Of a stretch of DNA of 9,528 nucleotides, positions 1 to 5,938 are shown piece by piece. This DNA comes from Anaerolineaceae bacterium UBA6801. Lineage in GTDB: Bacteria; Chloroflexota; Anaerolineae; Anaerolineales; Anaerolineaceae. The stretch spans positions 1 to 9,528 of the forward strand of contig DKFH01000147.1 of assembly GCA_002452315.1 (NCBI GenBank), read 5' to 3'. The translations under genes and the position numbers were made by a program. Below the pieces are notes generated by a model. It worked only from the letters and a program-made list of their open reading frames with translations. It did not search any database and was not told the DNA's origin. Every line of letters starts with the position of its first letter. The first letter of the stretch is position 1.

Positions 1-65
1 CGGGAATTCGAATCCCGGTTTTGGCCTTGAGAGGGCCACGTCCTAGGCCACTAGACGATGGGGGC
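1..65 (-). tRNA. tRNA-Glu (anticodon CTC), 3' end cut by window edge
   Basis: Read on the minus strand, the sequence folds as a tRNA. It has the acceptor 5' strand GCCCCCA, a D-arm with stem GTCT/GGAC, an anticodon arm with stem TGGCC/GGCCA around the loop CTCTCAA, a 4-nt variable loop, and a T-arm CGGGA/TCCCG around TTCGAAT. The anticodon CTC reads GAG, so this is a glutamate tRNA, and the body closely matches the usual bacterial tRNA-Glu pattern. Position 1 is the last base of the T-stem, so the 3' acceptor strand, the discriminator base and any encoded CCA lie outside the window. No intron or unusual insertion is visible. Confidence 0.93.
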
Positions 66-76
66 AAGTGCACAAA

Positions 77-105
77 ATTCTATCACACACTATGCTTAAC
101 GTCAA
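77..105 (-). promoter_or_regulatory. Sigma-70-type promoter of tRNA-Glu
   Basis: On the minus strand TTGACG (100-105) is followed, after exactly 17 bases, by TAGAAT (77-82). Both hexamers match the sigma-70 consensus at five of six positions. The predicted start site near 70 would leave a leader of about five bases before the mature tRNA 5' end at 65, as expected for a directly transcribed tRNA gene. Confidence 0.8.
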
Positions 106-151
106 TGAGCGCAAGTACACTGCGGTGATTTCAAATTGTGTTTTTCGGAAG

Positions 152-661
152 TTAGCAATCGCTGCAATCGCCTGATGCGCACGCGCTGCAGCCACCTGAC
201 AGGCTTCCCTGGTCCTTTTCTAAGTCTGTTGCAGGGCGCAGGGCGCTGACTTTGGTCTTGAAAAGCAGGTCTTTCCCCGCCAGGGGGTGATTCAGGTTAA
301 GGGTCACGGTCTCATCGGTGATGGCCATGGCTACACCAGTAAACACATGCCCCTGTCCATCTTGCAGGCGCATGGGATGCCCCAATTTGATTTCAAAATC
401 CTCCGGGAATGTGGTCAGGGGGACTTCGATCTCGAGGTCTGGATCGTAGGCACCGTAGCCGTCTTCTGCAGTGATCAGTACTTCTTTTTCCTCGCCCAGG
501 CTCATGCCTTCAACTTCTTTTTCCAGGCCGGGGATGATATTGCCATAGCCATGCAGAAATTGAATCGGGCCGGCGTCGATTTCTTTGCCATCGACCTCTA
601 AACTGTAATCCATTGTGACGACAATGCCTTTTTCGACCATTGAGACTTCATTTTCAGCCAT
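152..661 (-). CDS. slyD: SlyD-type FKBP peptidyl-prolyl cis-trans isomerase with cysteine tail
   Basis: This 169-residue cytoplasmic protein has the SlyD layout. The FKBP domain (about residues 11-73 and 127-145) is split by the insert-in-flap chaperone domain (about 74-126). Recognisable motifs are FLHGYGNIIPGLE (35-47), EDGYGAYDP (66-74), GHPMRL (94-99) and NHPLAGKDLLF (124-134). SlyD proteins isomerise prolyl peptide bonds, act as folding chaperones and, through a metal-binding tail, can bind nickel or other metals. Here the tail is short and cysteine-only: two CxxC pairs, C158/C161 and C166/C169, the last being the final residue. The His-rich stretch of the E. coli tail is missing. The start is fixed by GGAG (669-672) seven bases before the ATG; an internal Met8 is less likely. 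No hydrogenase genes are nearby, so a nickel role is unproven. I see no convincing terminator between the stop and the tRNA. Confidence 0.93.
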   Translation of the reverse strand: MAENEVSMVEKGIVVTMDYSLEVDGKEIDAGPIQFLHGYGNIIPGLEKEVEGMSLGEEKEVLITAEDGYGAYDPDLEIEVPLTTFPEDFEIKLGHPMRLQDGQGHVFTGVAMAITDETVTLNLNHPLAGKDLLFKTKVSALRPATDLEKDQGSLSGGCSACASGDCSDC

Positions 662-729
662 TTAAATACTCCATTCTAGCTTATTCCAGGCGATCAAGCC
701 CAGGGTAATTTACGTTTTTAACGAAACTC

Positions 730-758
730 ATTATACTGCAAGCCTTTCTGATGACCAA
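730..758 (-). promoter_or_regulatory. Sigma-70-type promoter of slyD
   Basis: On the minus strand TTGGTC (753-758) is followed, after exactly 17 bases, by a perfect TATAAT (730-735). The expected start near 723 gives a 5' leader of about 60 bases before the slyD ATG at 661. Motif quality and spacing make this one of the clearest promoters in the window. Confidence 0.75.
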
Positions 759-891
759 TTTTTGTCTTAGGTTCTGATAAAGAATTTATATATGCCATAA
801 GGTTTTCCACGGTATGCATATGTTTCCAATCAACGAATTTAATTCAGGGTGAACCAAATTGTTGACTTGTGTGTTAAGCATGGTGTGGGCA

Positions 892-908
892 CAGGGTGTA
901 GAACCCTG
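892..908. promoter_or_regulatory. Perfect inverted repeat upstream of pgm, possible operator
   Basis: The 17-base sequence CAGGGTGTAGAACCCTG has two perfect 6-bp arms around a 5-base centre. It lies about 70 bases upstream of the best pgm -10 box. No T-run follows, and no gene ends here, so an operator or a protein-binding site is more plausible than a terminator. A repeat of this size can arise by chance. Confidence 0.3.
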
Positions 909-977
909 ATAAGATGGCCTACAGCTGATCTGGACGCGAGATTGATTGTAGAATAGAGCCCTGGGTATGACCTGGTG

Positions 978-983
978 TATAAT
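978..983 (+). promoter_or_regulatory. Candidate -10 box of the pgm promoter
   Basis: A perfect TATAAT precedes pgm by 42 bases. No good -35 hexamer lies 16-18 bases upstream; TTGATT at 942-947 is 30 bases away and pairs better, at 18 bases, with TATGAC at 966-971. The assignment is therefore uncertain. Just downstream, ATTG and CAAT flank two GATC words (982-998), forming an imperfect palindrome near the expected start of transcription. Confidence 0.4.
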
Positions 984-1025
984 TGGATCGGGATCAATTA
1001 GGGCGCCGAATAGAAGGGAGAAGCG

Positions 1026-2678
1026 ATGAGTATCAGTCCTTTAGCGGGAAAACCAGCTCCGCGTGAATTGCTGGTGGATATCCCGAAGTTAATTTCAGCC
1101 TATTACACCGAAAAGCCCGATGCCGAGGTTAATGCCCAGCAGGTGTCCTTTGGTACCTCTGGGCACCGGGGGTCGTCTCTTGACCTGAGCTTTAATGAGG
1201 ATCACATCTTGGCGATCAGCCAGGCAATTGTGGAATACCGGGGCAAGCAGGGCACTACCGGGCCGATGTATATTGGTAAGGATACCCACGCGCTCTCTGA
1301 GCCTGCTTTGCGCACCGCGGTGGAGGTGTTTGCCGCCAATGGCGTGGAGATCATGCTCCAGGCGGGCATAGGTTACACGCCCACCCCGGTGATCTCGCGG
1401 TTGATCCTGACCTATAACCTGGCCCGCTCTAAAGGCCAGGCCGACGGGGTGGTGATCACCCCCTCGCACAACCCGCCCGAAGATGGCGGTTTCAAATACA
1501 ACCCCCCCAACGGCGGGCCGGCTGGATCGGAAACGACCAAGACCATTCAGGATCGGGCCAATGCGATTTTACGCGACGGCCTAACCGCTGTGAAGCGCAT
1601 GCCCTGGAACCAGGCGGTCAAGGCCGCTACCACGCACTGGGTAGATTTCGTCCAGCCTTACGTAGACGACCTGGTCAACGTGCTCAACATGGACGCGATT
1701 GCAGCGGCAGGCCTGCGTATTGGCGTGGACCCCCTGGGTGGGGCAGGGATTGCCTACTGGGACCCCATTGCCGATGCCTACGGCCTGGACCTCGAGGTGG
1801 TGAACCGGGATGTAGACCCCACCTTCCGCTTTATGACGGTTGACCATGACGGCAAGATCCGCATGGACTGCTCTTCACCCTATGCCATGGCGGGTTTGAT
1901 CGAAATGAAGGATGCTTATGACATTGCCTTTGGCAATGACCCCGACTTTGACCGCCACGGCATCGTGACGCCGGCGGGCGGGTTGATGAACCCCAATCAT
2001 TACCTGGCGGTGGCCGTGTGGTATTTGTTCCAGTATCGAAAGGGCTGGTCGGCGGATGTGCGTGTGGGTAAGACGGTGGTGACCAGCGCCATGCTGGACC
2101 GGGTGGCGAAATATCTCAACCGGAGGTTGGTGGAGGTCCCGGTGGGGTTCAAGTGGTTTGTGCCCGGTCTGCTGCATGGCGACTTAGGCTTTGGGGGCGA
2201 GGAAAGCGCCGGGGCTTCTTTCCTGCGCAAAAATGGCACCACCTGGACGACGGATAAGGATGGGATCATCTTGAACCTGCTGGCAGCCGAAATGCTGGCC
2301 CTGACCGGTGAGGACCCGGCTACGACCTATCAGCATTTACAGGAAAAATTTGGACAAACCTTTTACGGCCGCCTGGAAAGCCAGGCCACAGCAGCACAAA
2401 AAGCGGTCTTTAGTAAATTATCGCCCGAGATGATCACAGCCGACCAACTGGCGGGTGAGAAAATCGAGGCCAAGCTGACCAGGGCCCCCGGTAATGACGC
2501 CGATATTGGCGGATTGAAAATCGTAACCGAAAACGGCTGGGTGGCTGTGCGCCCATCCGGGACGGAGGATATCTACAAGGTTTATGCGGAGAGCTTGAAA
2601 TCACGGGAACACCTCGACCGCATCCAGGATGAAGGCCGAGCTATTGTCCAGGATTTGTTTGACAGCCAATTAGCCTGA
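1026..2678 (+). CDS. pgm: Alpha-D-glucose phosphoglucomutase
   Basis: A 550-residue member of the alpha-D-phosphohexomutase superfamily, of the E. coli Pgm type (about 546 residues). It interconverts glucose-1-phosphate and glucose-6-phosphate in the cytoplasm, linking glycolysis to glycogen and nucleotide-sugar synthesis. All four active-site elements are visible: the FGTSGHRGS start motif (42-50), the phosphoserine loop TPSHNPPEDGG with catalytic Ser147, the magnesium loop DPDFDRH (305-311), the sugar-binding GGEESAG (390-396), and the C-terminal phosphate-binding RPSGTE (509-514). The ATG at 1026 follows an AAGGGAG-type ribosome site at about 1014-1020 with five bases of spacing, and the N-terminus matches the family length. 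The gene appears monocistronic; the downstream phosphatase has its own promoter. The product could supply glucose-1-phosphate for the sugar nucleotides used by the glycosyltransferases at the right end of the window, which is inference. Confidence 0.96.
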   Translation: MSISPLAGKPAPRELLVDIPKLISAYYTEKPDAEVNAQQVSFGTSGHRGSSLDLSFNEDHILAISQAIVEYRGKQGTTGPMYIGKDTHALSEPALRTAVEVFAANGVEIMLQAGIGYTPTPVISRLILTYNLARSKGQADGVVITPSHNPPEDGGFKYNPPNGGPAGSETTKTIQDRANAILRDGLTAVKRMPWNQAVKAATTHWVDFVQPYVDDLVNVLNMDAIAAAGLRIGVDPLGGAGIAYWDPIADAYGLDLEVVNRDVDPTFRFMTVDHDGKIRMDCSSPYAMAGLIEMKDAYDIAFGNDPDFDRHGIVTPAGGLMNPNHYLAVAVWYLFQYRKGWSADVRVGKTVVTSAMLDRVAKYLNRRLVEVPVGFKWFVPGLLHGDLGFGGEESAGASFLRKNGTTWTTDKDGIILNLLAAEMLALTGEDPATTYQHLQEKFGQTFYGRLESQATAAQKAVFSKLSPEMITADQLAGEKIEAKLTRAPGNDADIGGLKIVTENGWVAVRPSGTEDIYKVYAESLKSREHLDRIQDEGRAIVQDLFDSQLA

Positions 2679-2720
2679 CGTTTTATGTTATGTGGTTATG
2701 AAAGCGGATGACCGGATTAT

Positions 2721-2748
2721 TTTACAGCTTAACGCTGTTTGTTATATT
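2721..2748 (+). promoter_or_regulatory. Promoter of the PAP2 phosphatase gene, overlapped by an inverted repeat
   Basis: TTTACA (2721-2726) and TATATT (2743-2748) are separated by 16 bases, each one mismatch from the sigma-70 consensus. Transcription should start near 2755, only about 20 bases before the ATG. An inverted repeat, ACAGC (2724-2728) and GCTGT (2734-2738) around TTAAC, overlaps the -35 box and spacer. It could be an operator, or part of a weak terminator for pgm, although the T-run after it is only three bases. Confidence 0.55.
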
Positions 2749-2774
2749 GTCCCAATAATTTAGGAGGTATTTTT

Positions 2775-3752
2775 ATGGCTGCTGTTAACAGTATGCAAAT
2801 CCTTGTCAATGAATTCTTGCAAGCCCTGGGATCGTGGTTGATTGTGCCGATGCAGGCGATCACCTTTTTGGGCGATGAGGTATTCTACGTGATGCTGCTG
2901 CCGATCCTGTACTGGAGTTTTGACCAGATGGTCGGCTTGCGGGTGGGGATGATGTTGCTGCTCAGTAATGGGTTCAACACCTTCTTTAAGTTCATCTTCC
3001 GGACACCACGGCCCTATTGGACCAGTGACAGCGTGACCAATTATGTCCATGAGACGTCCTTTGGCCTGCCCTCCGGACATGCGCAAAACGCGGCCTCGGT
3101 TTGGGGGTGGCTGGCGGTGGAGGTCAAGAAACGCTGGTTCACGATCGTAATGCTGGTGCTGATCTTCCTGATTGGGGTGTCGCGGCTGACCTTAGGCGTC
3201 CACTTTTTGGGTGATGTCCTGATGGGCTGGCTGATCGGCGGGTTGCTGGTGTGGGCCTTTGCGTCCTGGTTCCAGAAATTTAGTCAATGGTTCCAGGCGC
3301 AGTCCTTTGGCGCAAGGCTGGGCGTGGTGGTTGGTAGCACGGCGGCTTTGATGCTGATGATCCTGGTTGTGTATTGGCTTGTTGGCGCCTCCTGGGTGAT
3401 GGACCCCGAGTGGGCGGCCAGGGCAGGTGAATCCGAGCCATTCAGCCTGGACGGCACCTTTACCCTGGGCGGCACCTGGCTGGGTTTGCTGGTTGGTTTT
3501 GTGATCCTGGACGAGAACAAAGGGCGTTTCCTGGCCGGTGAAGGCGGCTGGCGGCGGCTGGTGCGCTTTTTAATCGGCCTGGTTGGTGTGGTGATCCTCT
3601 ATTATGGGTTGGGACAGGTCTTCCCCCGGGGTGCAAACTTTGCCAGTTATGCCTTGAGGTTTCTGCGTTATACCCTGGTGGGGTTGTGGATATCCTGGGT
3701 TGGTCCGCTGGTGTTTGAAAAGGCGGGAGTGCTCAAATTTAAAGCCAAATAA
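2775..3752 (+). CDS. PAP2-family integral membrane phosphatase
   Basis: A 325-residue polytopic membrane protein with the complete phosphatidic acid phosphatase type 2 signature. C1 is K72-x6-R79-P80 (KFIFRTPRP), C2 is PSGH (99-102) with the catalytic His102, and C3 is S136-R137-x5-H143-x3-D147. Such enzymes dephosphorylate lipid phosphates or pyrophosphates at the membrane, for example phosphatidic acid or undecaprenyl pyrophosphate; the substrate cannot be told here. Hydrophobic segments lie at about 22-46, 54-72, 121-137, 143-162, 183-205, 234-245, 263-279 and 295-313. The roughly 160 residues after C3 form a long C-terminal membrane extension beyond the minimal PAP2 domain, which I believe also occurs in other bacterial PAP2 proteins. 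I chose the ATG at 2775 because a consensus AGGAGGT (2762-2768) stands just before it; the in-frame TTG at 2739 falls inside the promoter and upstream of that site. Confidence 0.88.
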   Translation: MAAVNSMQILVNEFLQALGSWLIVPMQAITFLGDEVFYVMLLPILYWSFDQMVGLRVGMMLLLSNGFNTFFKFIFRTPRPYWTSDSVTNYVHETSFGLPSGHAQNAASVWGWLAVEVKKRWFTIVMLVLIFLIGVSRLTLGVHFLGDVLMGWLIGGLLVWAFASWFQKFSQWFQAQSFGARLGVVVGSTAALMLMILVVYWLVGASWVMDPEWAARAGESEPFSLDGTFTLGGTWLGLLVGFVILDENKGRFLAGEGGWRRLVRFLIGLVGVVILYYGLGQVFPRGANFASYALRFLRYTLVGLWISWVGPLVFEKAGVLKFKAK

Positions 3753-3782
3753 CCCTGATTGATCGGGTTGCTAATTATTTTT
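3751..3782 (+). terminator. Weak candidate terminator after the PAP2 gene
   Basis: AACCC (3751-3755) pairs with GGGTT (3765-3769), and an inner GAT/ATC pairing could extend the stem with a bulge. The run GCTAATTATTTTT follows. The stem starts within the stop codon. The short stem and the interrupted T-run make it a modest intrinsic terminator at best. Confidence 0.45.
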
Positions 3783-3834
3783 CCGGGATTTCCAAGCACA
3801 TTTGAGGATTAAATGCGTTGAGGAAATCCCGGAG
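3781..3834. repeat. Long near-perfect hairpin (12-bp outer stem), role unknown
   Basis: TCCGGGATTTCC (3782-3793) is matched perfectly by GGAAATCCCGGA (3822-3833), with a further T-G pair outside. Inside, after one mismatch and a bulged base, AAGC (3794-3797, pairing from 3795) and CATTT (3799-3803) pair with AAATG (3811-3815) and GTT (3817-3819), leaving a loop of about seven bases. In all, about 54 bases fold into one hairpin. T residues precede it on the plus strand and none follow, so on neither strand does it have the hairpin-then-T form of an intrinsic terminator. It sits between the PAP2 gene and the secreted-protein gene. It could be a REP-like palindromic unit, a processing or stabilising mRNA hairpin, or part of the terminator just upstream. 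Confidence 0.65.
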
Positions 3835-3865
3835 CGCGTACCAGGGGGAAAAATCACATCAAATC

Positions 3866-3895
3866 TTTACATTTTCCACAAATTCTGTTTATTAA
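3866..3895 (+). promoter_or_regulatory. Candidate promoter of the small secreted-protein gene
   Basis: TTTACA (3866-3871) is followed after 18 bases by TATTAA (3890-3895), inside an AT-rich stretch running to the start codon. It would give a leader of about 65 bases. An alternative -10, TAGAAT at 3903-3908, has no good -35 partner. The assignment is tentative. Confidence 0.35.
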
Positions 3896-3966
3896 TTATT
3901 GCTAGAATTCAATTTGTAAGGTCAATCCAGACTTTACAGATGAATATTTGAACAAAGGAGTAACTA

Positions 3967-4362
3967 ATGATTAAAAAGTTCGTTTTATTGTCAGCCCTTG
4001 CACTTGTGGTGGTTTTTGGCGTATTCGCCACTGTCAATCCCACCCATGCGCAAGAAATTGAAACAGAAGAAAGCCCCGTGGCACAGGTGATGGTTCAGGA
4101 AGCAGCTGAGCTGGAGTATGCCTATGAATACCAATATGGTGAAGGCAACCCGGAAGTTGACCCCATCCAGACACAAACCCGCACCCAATTACGCGAACAT
4201 ATGGATGGCGAGTGTGTGGGCGATGGCGATCAGCTACAAATTCGGCAGCAGCTACATACCAATGAAAACCAAGGCGTGATGCGCCAGCAGCGTTTGAACA
4301 TGGGCGATGGCACCTGCACCGGCGATTGCACACCCCTCAGGCAGGGCGGCCAGGGAAATTAA
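3967..4362 (+). CDS. Small secreted protein with duplicated DGxCxGD motif, unknown function
   Basis: I do not recognise a family. The 131-residue product starts with a classic Sec signal peptide: MIKK, a hydrophobic core at about 5-22, and a likely cleavage after THA at residue 28. The mature part is about 103 residues. Its first half is acidic and rich in Tyr and Gln (AELEYAYEYQYGEG, 47-60). Its second half is rich in Gln, Gly and Asp and contains DGECVGD (80-86) and DGTCTGD (114-120), each near QLR/RQQ-like sequence, suggesting an old internal duplication. Only three cysteines are present (83, 117, 121). There is no lipobox, membrane anchor or sorting signal. The ATG is preceded by AAAGGAG (3954-3960) with six bases of spacing. 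The gene is flanked by its own putative promoter and a strong terminator, so it is probably expressed alone. A role in binding calcium or another metal is conceivable from the Asp/Gly/Cys motifs but is speculation. Confidence 0.82.
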   Translation: MIKKFVLLSALALVVVFGVFATVNPTHAQEIETEESPVAQVMVQEAAELEYAYEYQYGEGNPEVDPIQTQTRTQLREHMDGECVGDGDQLQIRQQLHTNENQGVMRQQRLNMGDGTCTGDCTPLRQGGQGN

Positions 4363-4384
4363 TCCAAAGCGAATCCACCAGTAG

Positions 4385-4417
4385 AAAAAAGGCTGTCGAT
4401 TACCGGCAGCCTTTTTC
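4385..4417. terminator. Strong bidirectional intrinsic terminator
   Basis: The stem GGCTGTCG (4391-4398) pairs with CGGCAGCC (4404-4411), one pair being G-T, around the loop ATTAC. Five A residues before it pair with five T residues after it. The structure has a T-run on both strands, so it can stop the plus-strand secreted-protein gene (stop at 4362) and the convergent minus-strand GH1 gene (stop at 4443). Confidence 0.9.
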
Positions 4418-4442
4418 TGTTTAATTGGTTGGTGAATTCCTT

Positions 4443-5795
4443 TTAGCGGCTAACCGCATTGTTTTTAATCACATCCCGATACCAGGCAAAGCTGGCTTTG
4501 GGAGTGCGCTTGCGGTTTGGGCCGTCAAAATCAACCCTGACCAGGCCAAAGCGCTGGCTGTAGCCATCGGTCCACTCAAAATTATCCATAAAGCTCCACA
4601 CATAATAGCCGCGTAAGTCAACGCCTTGCGCCAGGGCTTGGTGGGCGGCCAGGAAGTGCGCCCGCAAGTAATTAATGCGCACCTGGTCATTGACTGCACC
4701 GTGCTCATCGATGGAGTCGGTCAGGCACATGCCGTTTTCGGCGATGAACACCGGCGGGTTGCCGTAATCCTGCTTGAGGTGGTTGAGTAAGGTCACCAGT
4801 TGGGATGGGCATACCCCCCAGCCCTTTTCCGTAAAGCCCCAACCCGGGTCCGTGAATTGTTCTGTTTGCAGCTTTAGCAATCCAAAGGCTGCGTGGCTGA
4901 CGATACTGCTGTAATAGAAATTGATCCCCAAAAAGTCAATCGGCTGGCTGATGGTGTCCAGATCGCTGGCTGGAAATTCAGGCCACATTTCACCTATCCA
5001 GGTAATCGCCTCTTGAGGATAAGCGCCTGTGAACAGGGGGTCGAGGAAGATGCCGTTCATCATCATTTCGAGCCGCTGGGCGGCTGCAACGTCTTGAGGC
5101 TGGTCGGTTTTGGGGAGGAAGGTGGCTAGGTTGAGGACGATCCCGATTTGGCCATCGTAACCGAGCTGGCGATATAGCTCAACGGCGCGGCCGTGGGCGA
5201 GGAGTTGGTGGTGGGTGGCTTTAAGCGCTTGGGGGTAGCTGGCGATGCCGGGTGCGAAGCTGCCGTTGCCATAGCCTACAAACGCCACCACGAAGGGCTC
5301 GTTGTGGGTTCCCCAGTAGGCGACCCGATCGCCCAGCTTCTCAAAGGCTACCTGGGCATATTCCGTGAACCAGTCCACGCTGTCGCGGTTGGGCCAGCCG
5401 CCGCGTTCCTGCAGGGCTTGGGGGAAATCCCAATGGTTGAGGGTGGCCATGGGCTGGATGTTGGCGGCGAGCAGGTGGTCGACCAGGCGGTCGTAGAAAT
5501 CCAGGCCACGCGGCTCAACTGGCCCCGTCCCCTGCGGTAAAATGCGCGGCCAGCTGAGCGAGAAGCGGTAGGAGTTTACGCCCAGGTCTTGCAGCAAGGC
5601 CACATCACCTGGCATTTGGTGGTAGTGATCACAGGCGATGTCGGCGGTGTCCCCGTTGAGGATGCGGTGCGGCTGGTGGTTGAACCGGTCCCAAACGCTT
5701 TCGCCTTTGCCATCCTCATCCCAGGCGCCTTCGATCTGAAAGGACGCTGTAGCTGCCCCCCAGATGAAATCTTGTGGAAAATTGTAAATTGTCAT
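4443..5795 (-). CDS. Glycoside hydrolase family 1 beta-glucosidase
   Basis: A 450-residue full-length GH1 (beta/alpha)8-barrel enzyme. It begins with the family N-terminal signature FPQDFIWGAATASFQIEG (6-23). The acid/base residue is Glu166 in THNEP (163-167), and the nucleophile is Glu353 in FIAENG (350-355). Substrate contacts expected from the family are present: Gln20, His121 and Trp122 in NHWD, and Glu407-Trp408 in NFEWTDGYSQRFGL. There is no signal peptide, so it should act in the cytoplasm on imported cellobiose or other beta-glucosides, retaining the anomeric configuration. Small departures from the usual sequence are Asn120 (often Tyr) before HWD and GWGVCP (325-330), where GWEVxP is common. 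The ATG at 5793-5795 follows AAAGGAAG-type ribosome-binding sequence. The exact sugar specificity cannot be read from the sequence. No transporter or regulator gene lies beside it in the window. Confidence 0.94.
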   Translation of the reverse strand: MTIYNFPQDFIWGAATASFQIEGAWDEDGKGESVWDRFNHQPHRILNGDTADIACDHYHQMPGDVALLQDLGVNSYRFSLSWPRILPQGTGPVEPRGLDFYDRLVDHLLAANIQPMATLNHWDFPQALQERGGWPNRDSVDWFTEYAQVAFEKLGDRVAYWGTHNEPFVVAFVGYGNGSFAPGIASYPQALKATHHQLLAHGRAVELYRQLGYDGQIGIVLNLATFLPKTDQPQDVAAAQRLEMMMNGIFLDPLFTGAYPQEAITWIGEMWPEFPASDLDTISQPIDFLGINFYYSSIVSHAAFGLLKLQTEQFTDPGWGFTEKGWGVCPSQLVTLLNHLKQDYGNPPVFIAENGMCLTDSIDEHGAVNDQVRINYLRAHFLAAHQALAQGVDLRGYYVWSFMDNFEWTDGYSQRFGLVRVDFDGPNRKRTPKASFAWYRDVIKNNAVSR

Positions 5796-5840
5796 AAGCT
5801 TCCTTTGATATTGTTGTGACGTTCAGTTAAAAGCAGTCCT

Positions 5841-5883
5841 ATTGTAAACGGTAATAACGGGTGCCATATTGTTGTTTTCAACA
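5841..5883 (-). promoter_or_regulatory. Possible promoter/operator region of the GH1 gene
   Basis: On the minus strand a TACAAT (-10-like, 5841-5846) lies 45 bases before the GH1 ATG, but its -35 region is poor. Further upstream an inverted repeat with 5-bp arms, TGTTG and CAACA around a run of A residues (5870-5883), contains a -35-like TTGAAA. The two elements are too far apart to form one standard promoter. The rest of the 143-bp gap between the GH1 start and the glycosyltransferase stop shows no gene. Confidence 0.3.
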
Positions 5884-5898
5884 GGTAATTGGATTTTC

Positions 5899-5910
5899 GT
5901 GAGATCTCAC
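5899..5910. repeat. 12-bp perfect palindrome GTGAGATCTCAC
   Basis: A perfect 12-bp palindrome sits 28 bases past the stop of the last glycosyltransferase gene and about 105 bases upstream of the GH1 start. No T-run follows on the minus strand, so it is unlikely to be an intrinsic terminator. It could be an operator for the GH1 gene. A palindrome of this length is expected once or twice by chance in a window of this size. Confidence 0.3.
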
Positions 5911-5938
5911 CTTCTCCCCTGGAGTTTGTTAGGATGGG

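Larger units (their letters stand above)
662..1025. other. Divergent slyD-pgm intergenic region
   Basis: I see no gene in these 364 bases. The region holds the slyD promoter at 730-758, an AT-rich stretch at about 781-795, a perfect 6-bp inverted repeat at 892-908 and a TATAAT box at 978-983 before pgm. The hexamer CAGGGT occurs at 701-706, 845-850 and 892-897, and in inverted form at 903-908. A plus-strand TTGTCT at 762-767 lies 19 bases before TATATA (787-792), which could be a distal pgm promoter but is weak. No riboswitch fold or small RNA could be recognised by eye. Confidence 0.5.

Noticed and set aside
1..65. tRNA-Glu as an integrated-element attachment site
   Set aside because: No integrase, direct repeat of the tRNA end or foreign-looking gene is visible, and the 3' end of the tRNA is outside the window.
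1095..1469. 124-codon antisense frame inside pgm
   Set aside because: It lies wholly opposite the catalytic part of pgm and shows no domain, promoter or ribosome site.
2739..2774. Upstream TTG start for the PAP2 gene adding 12 residues
   Set aside because: This TTG lies just ahead of the -10 box within the promoter, whereas a consensus AGGAGGT stands directly before the ATG at 2775.
3781..3834. Calling the long hairpin an intrinsic terminator
   Set aside because: On the plus strand GCGCGTAC follows the stem, and on the minus strand A residues follow it; neither is a T-run.
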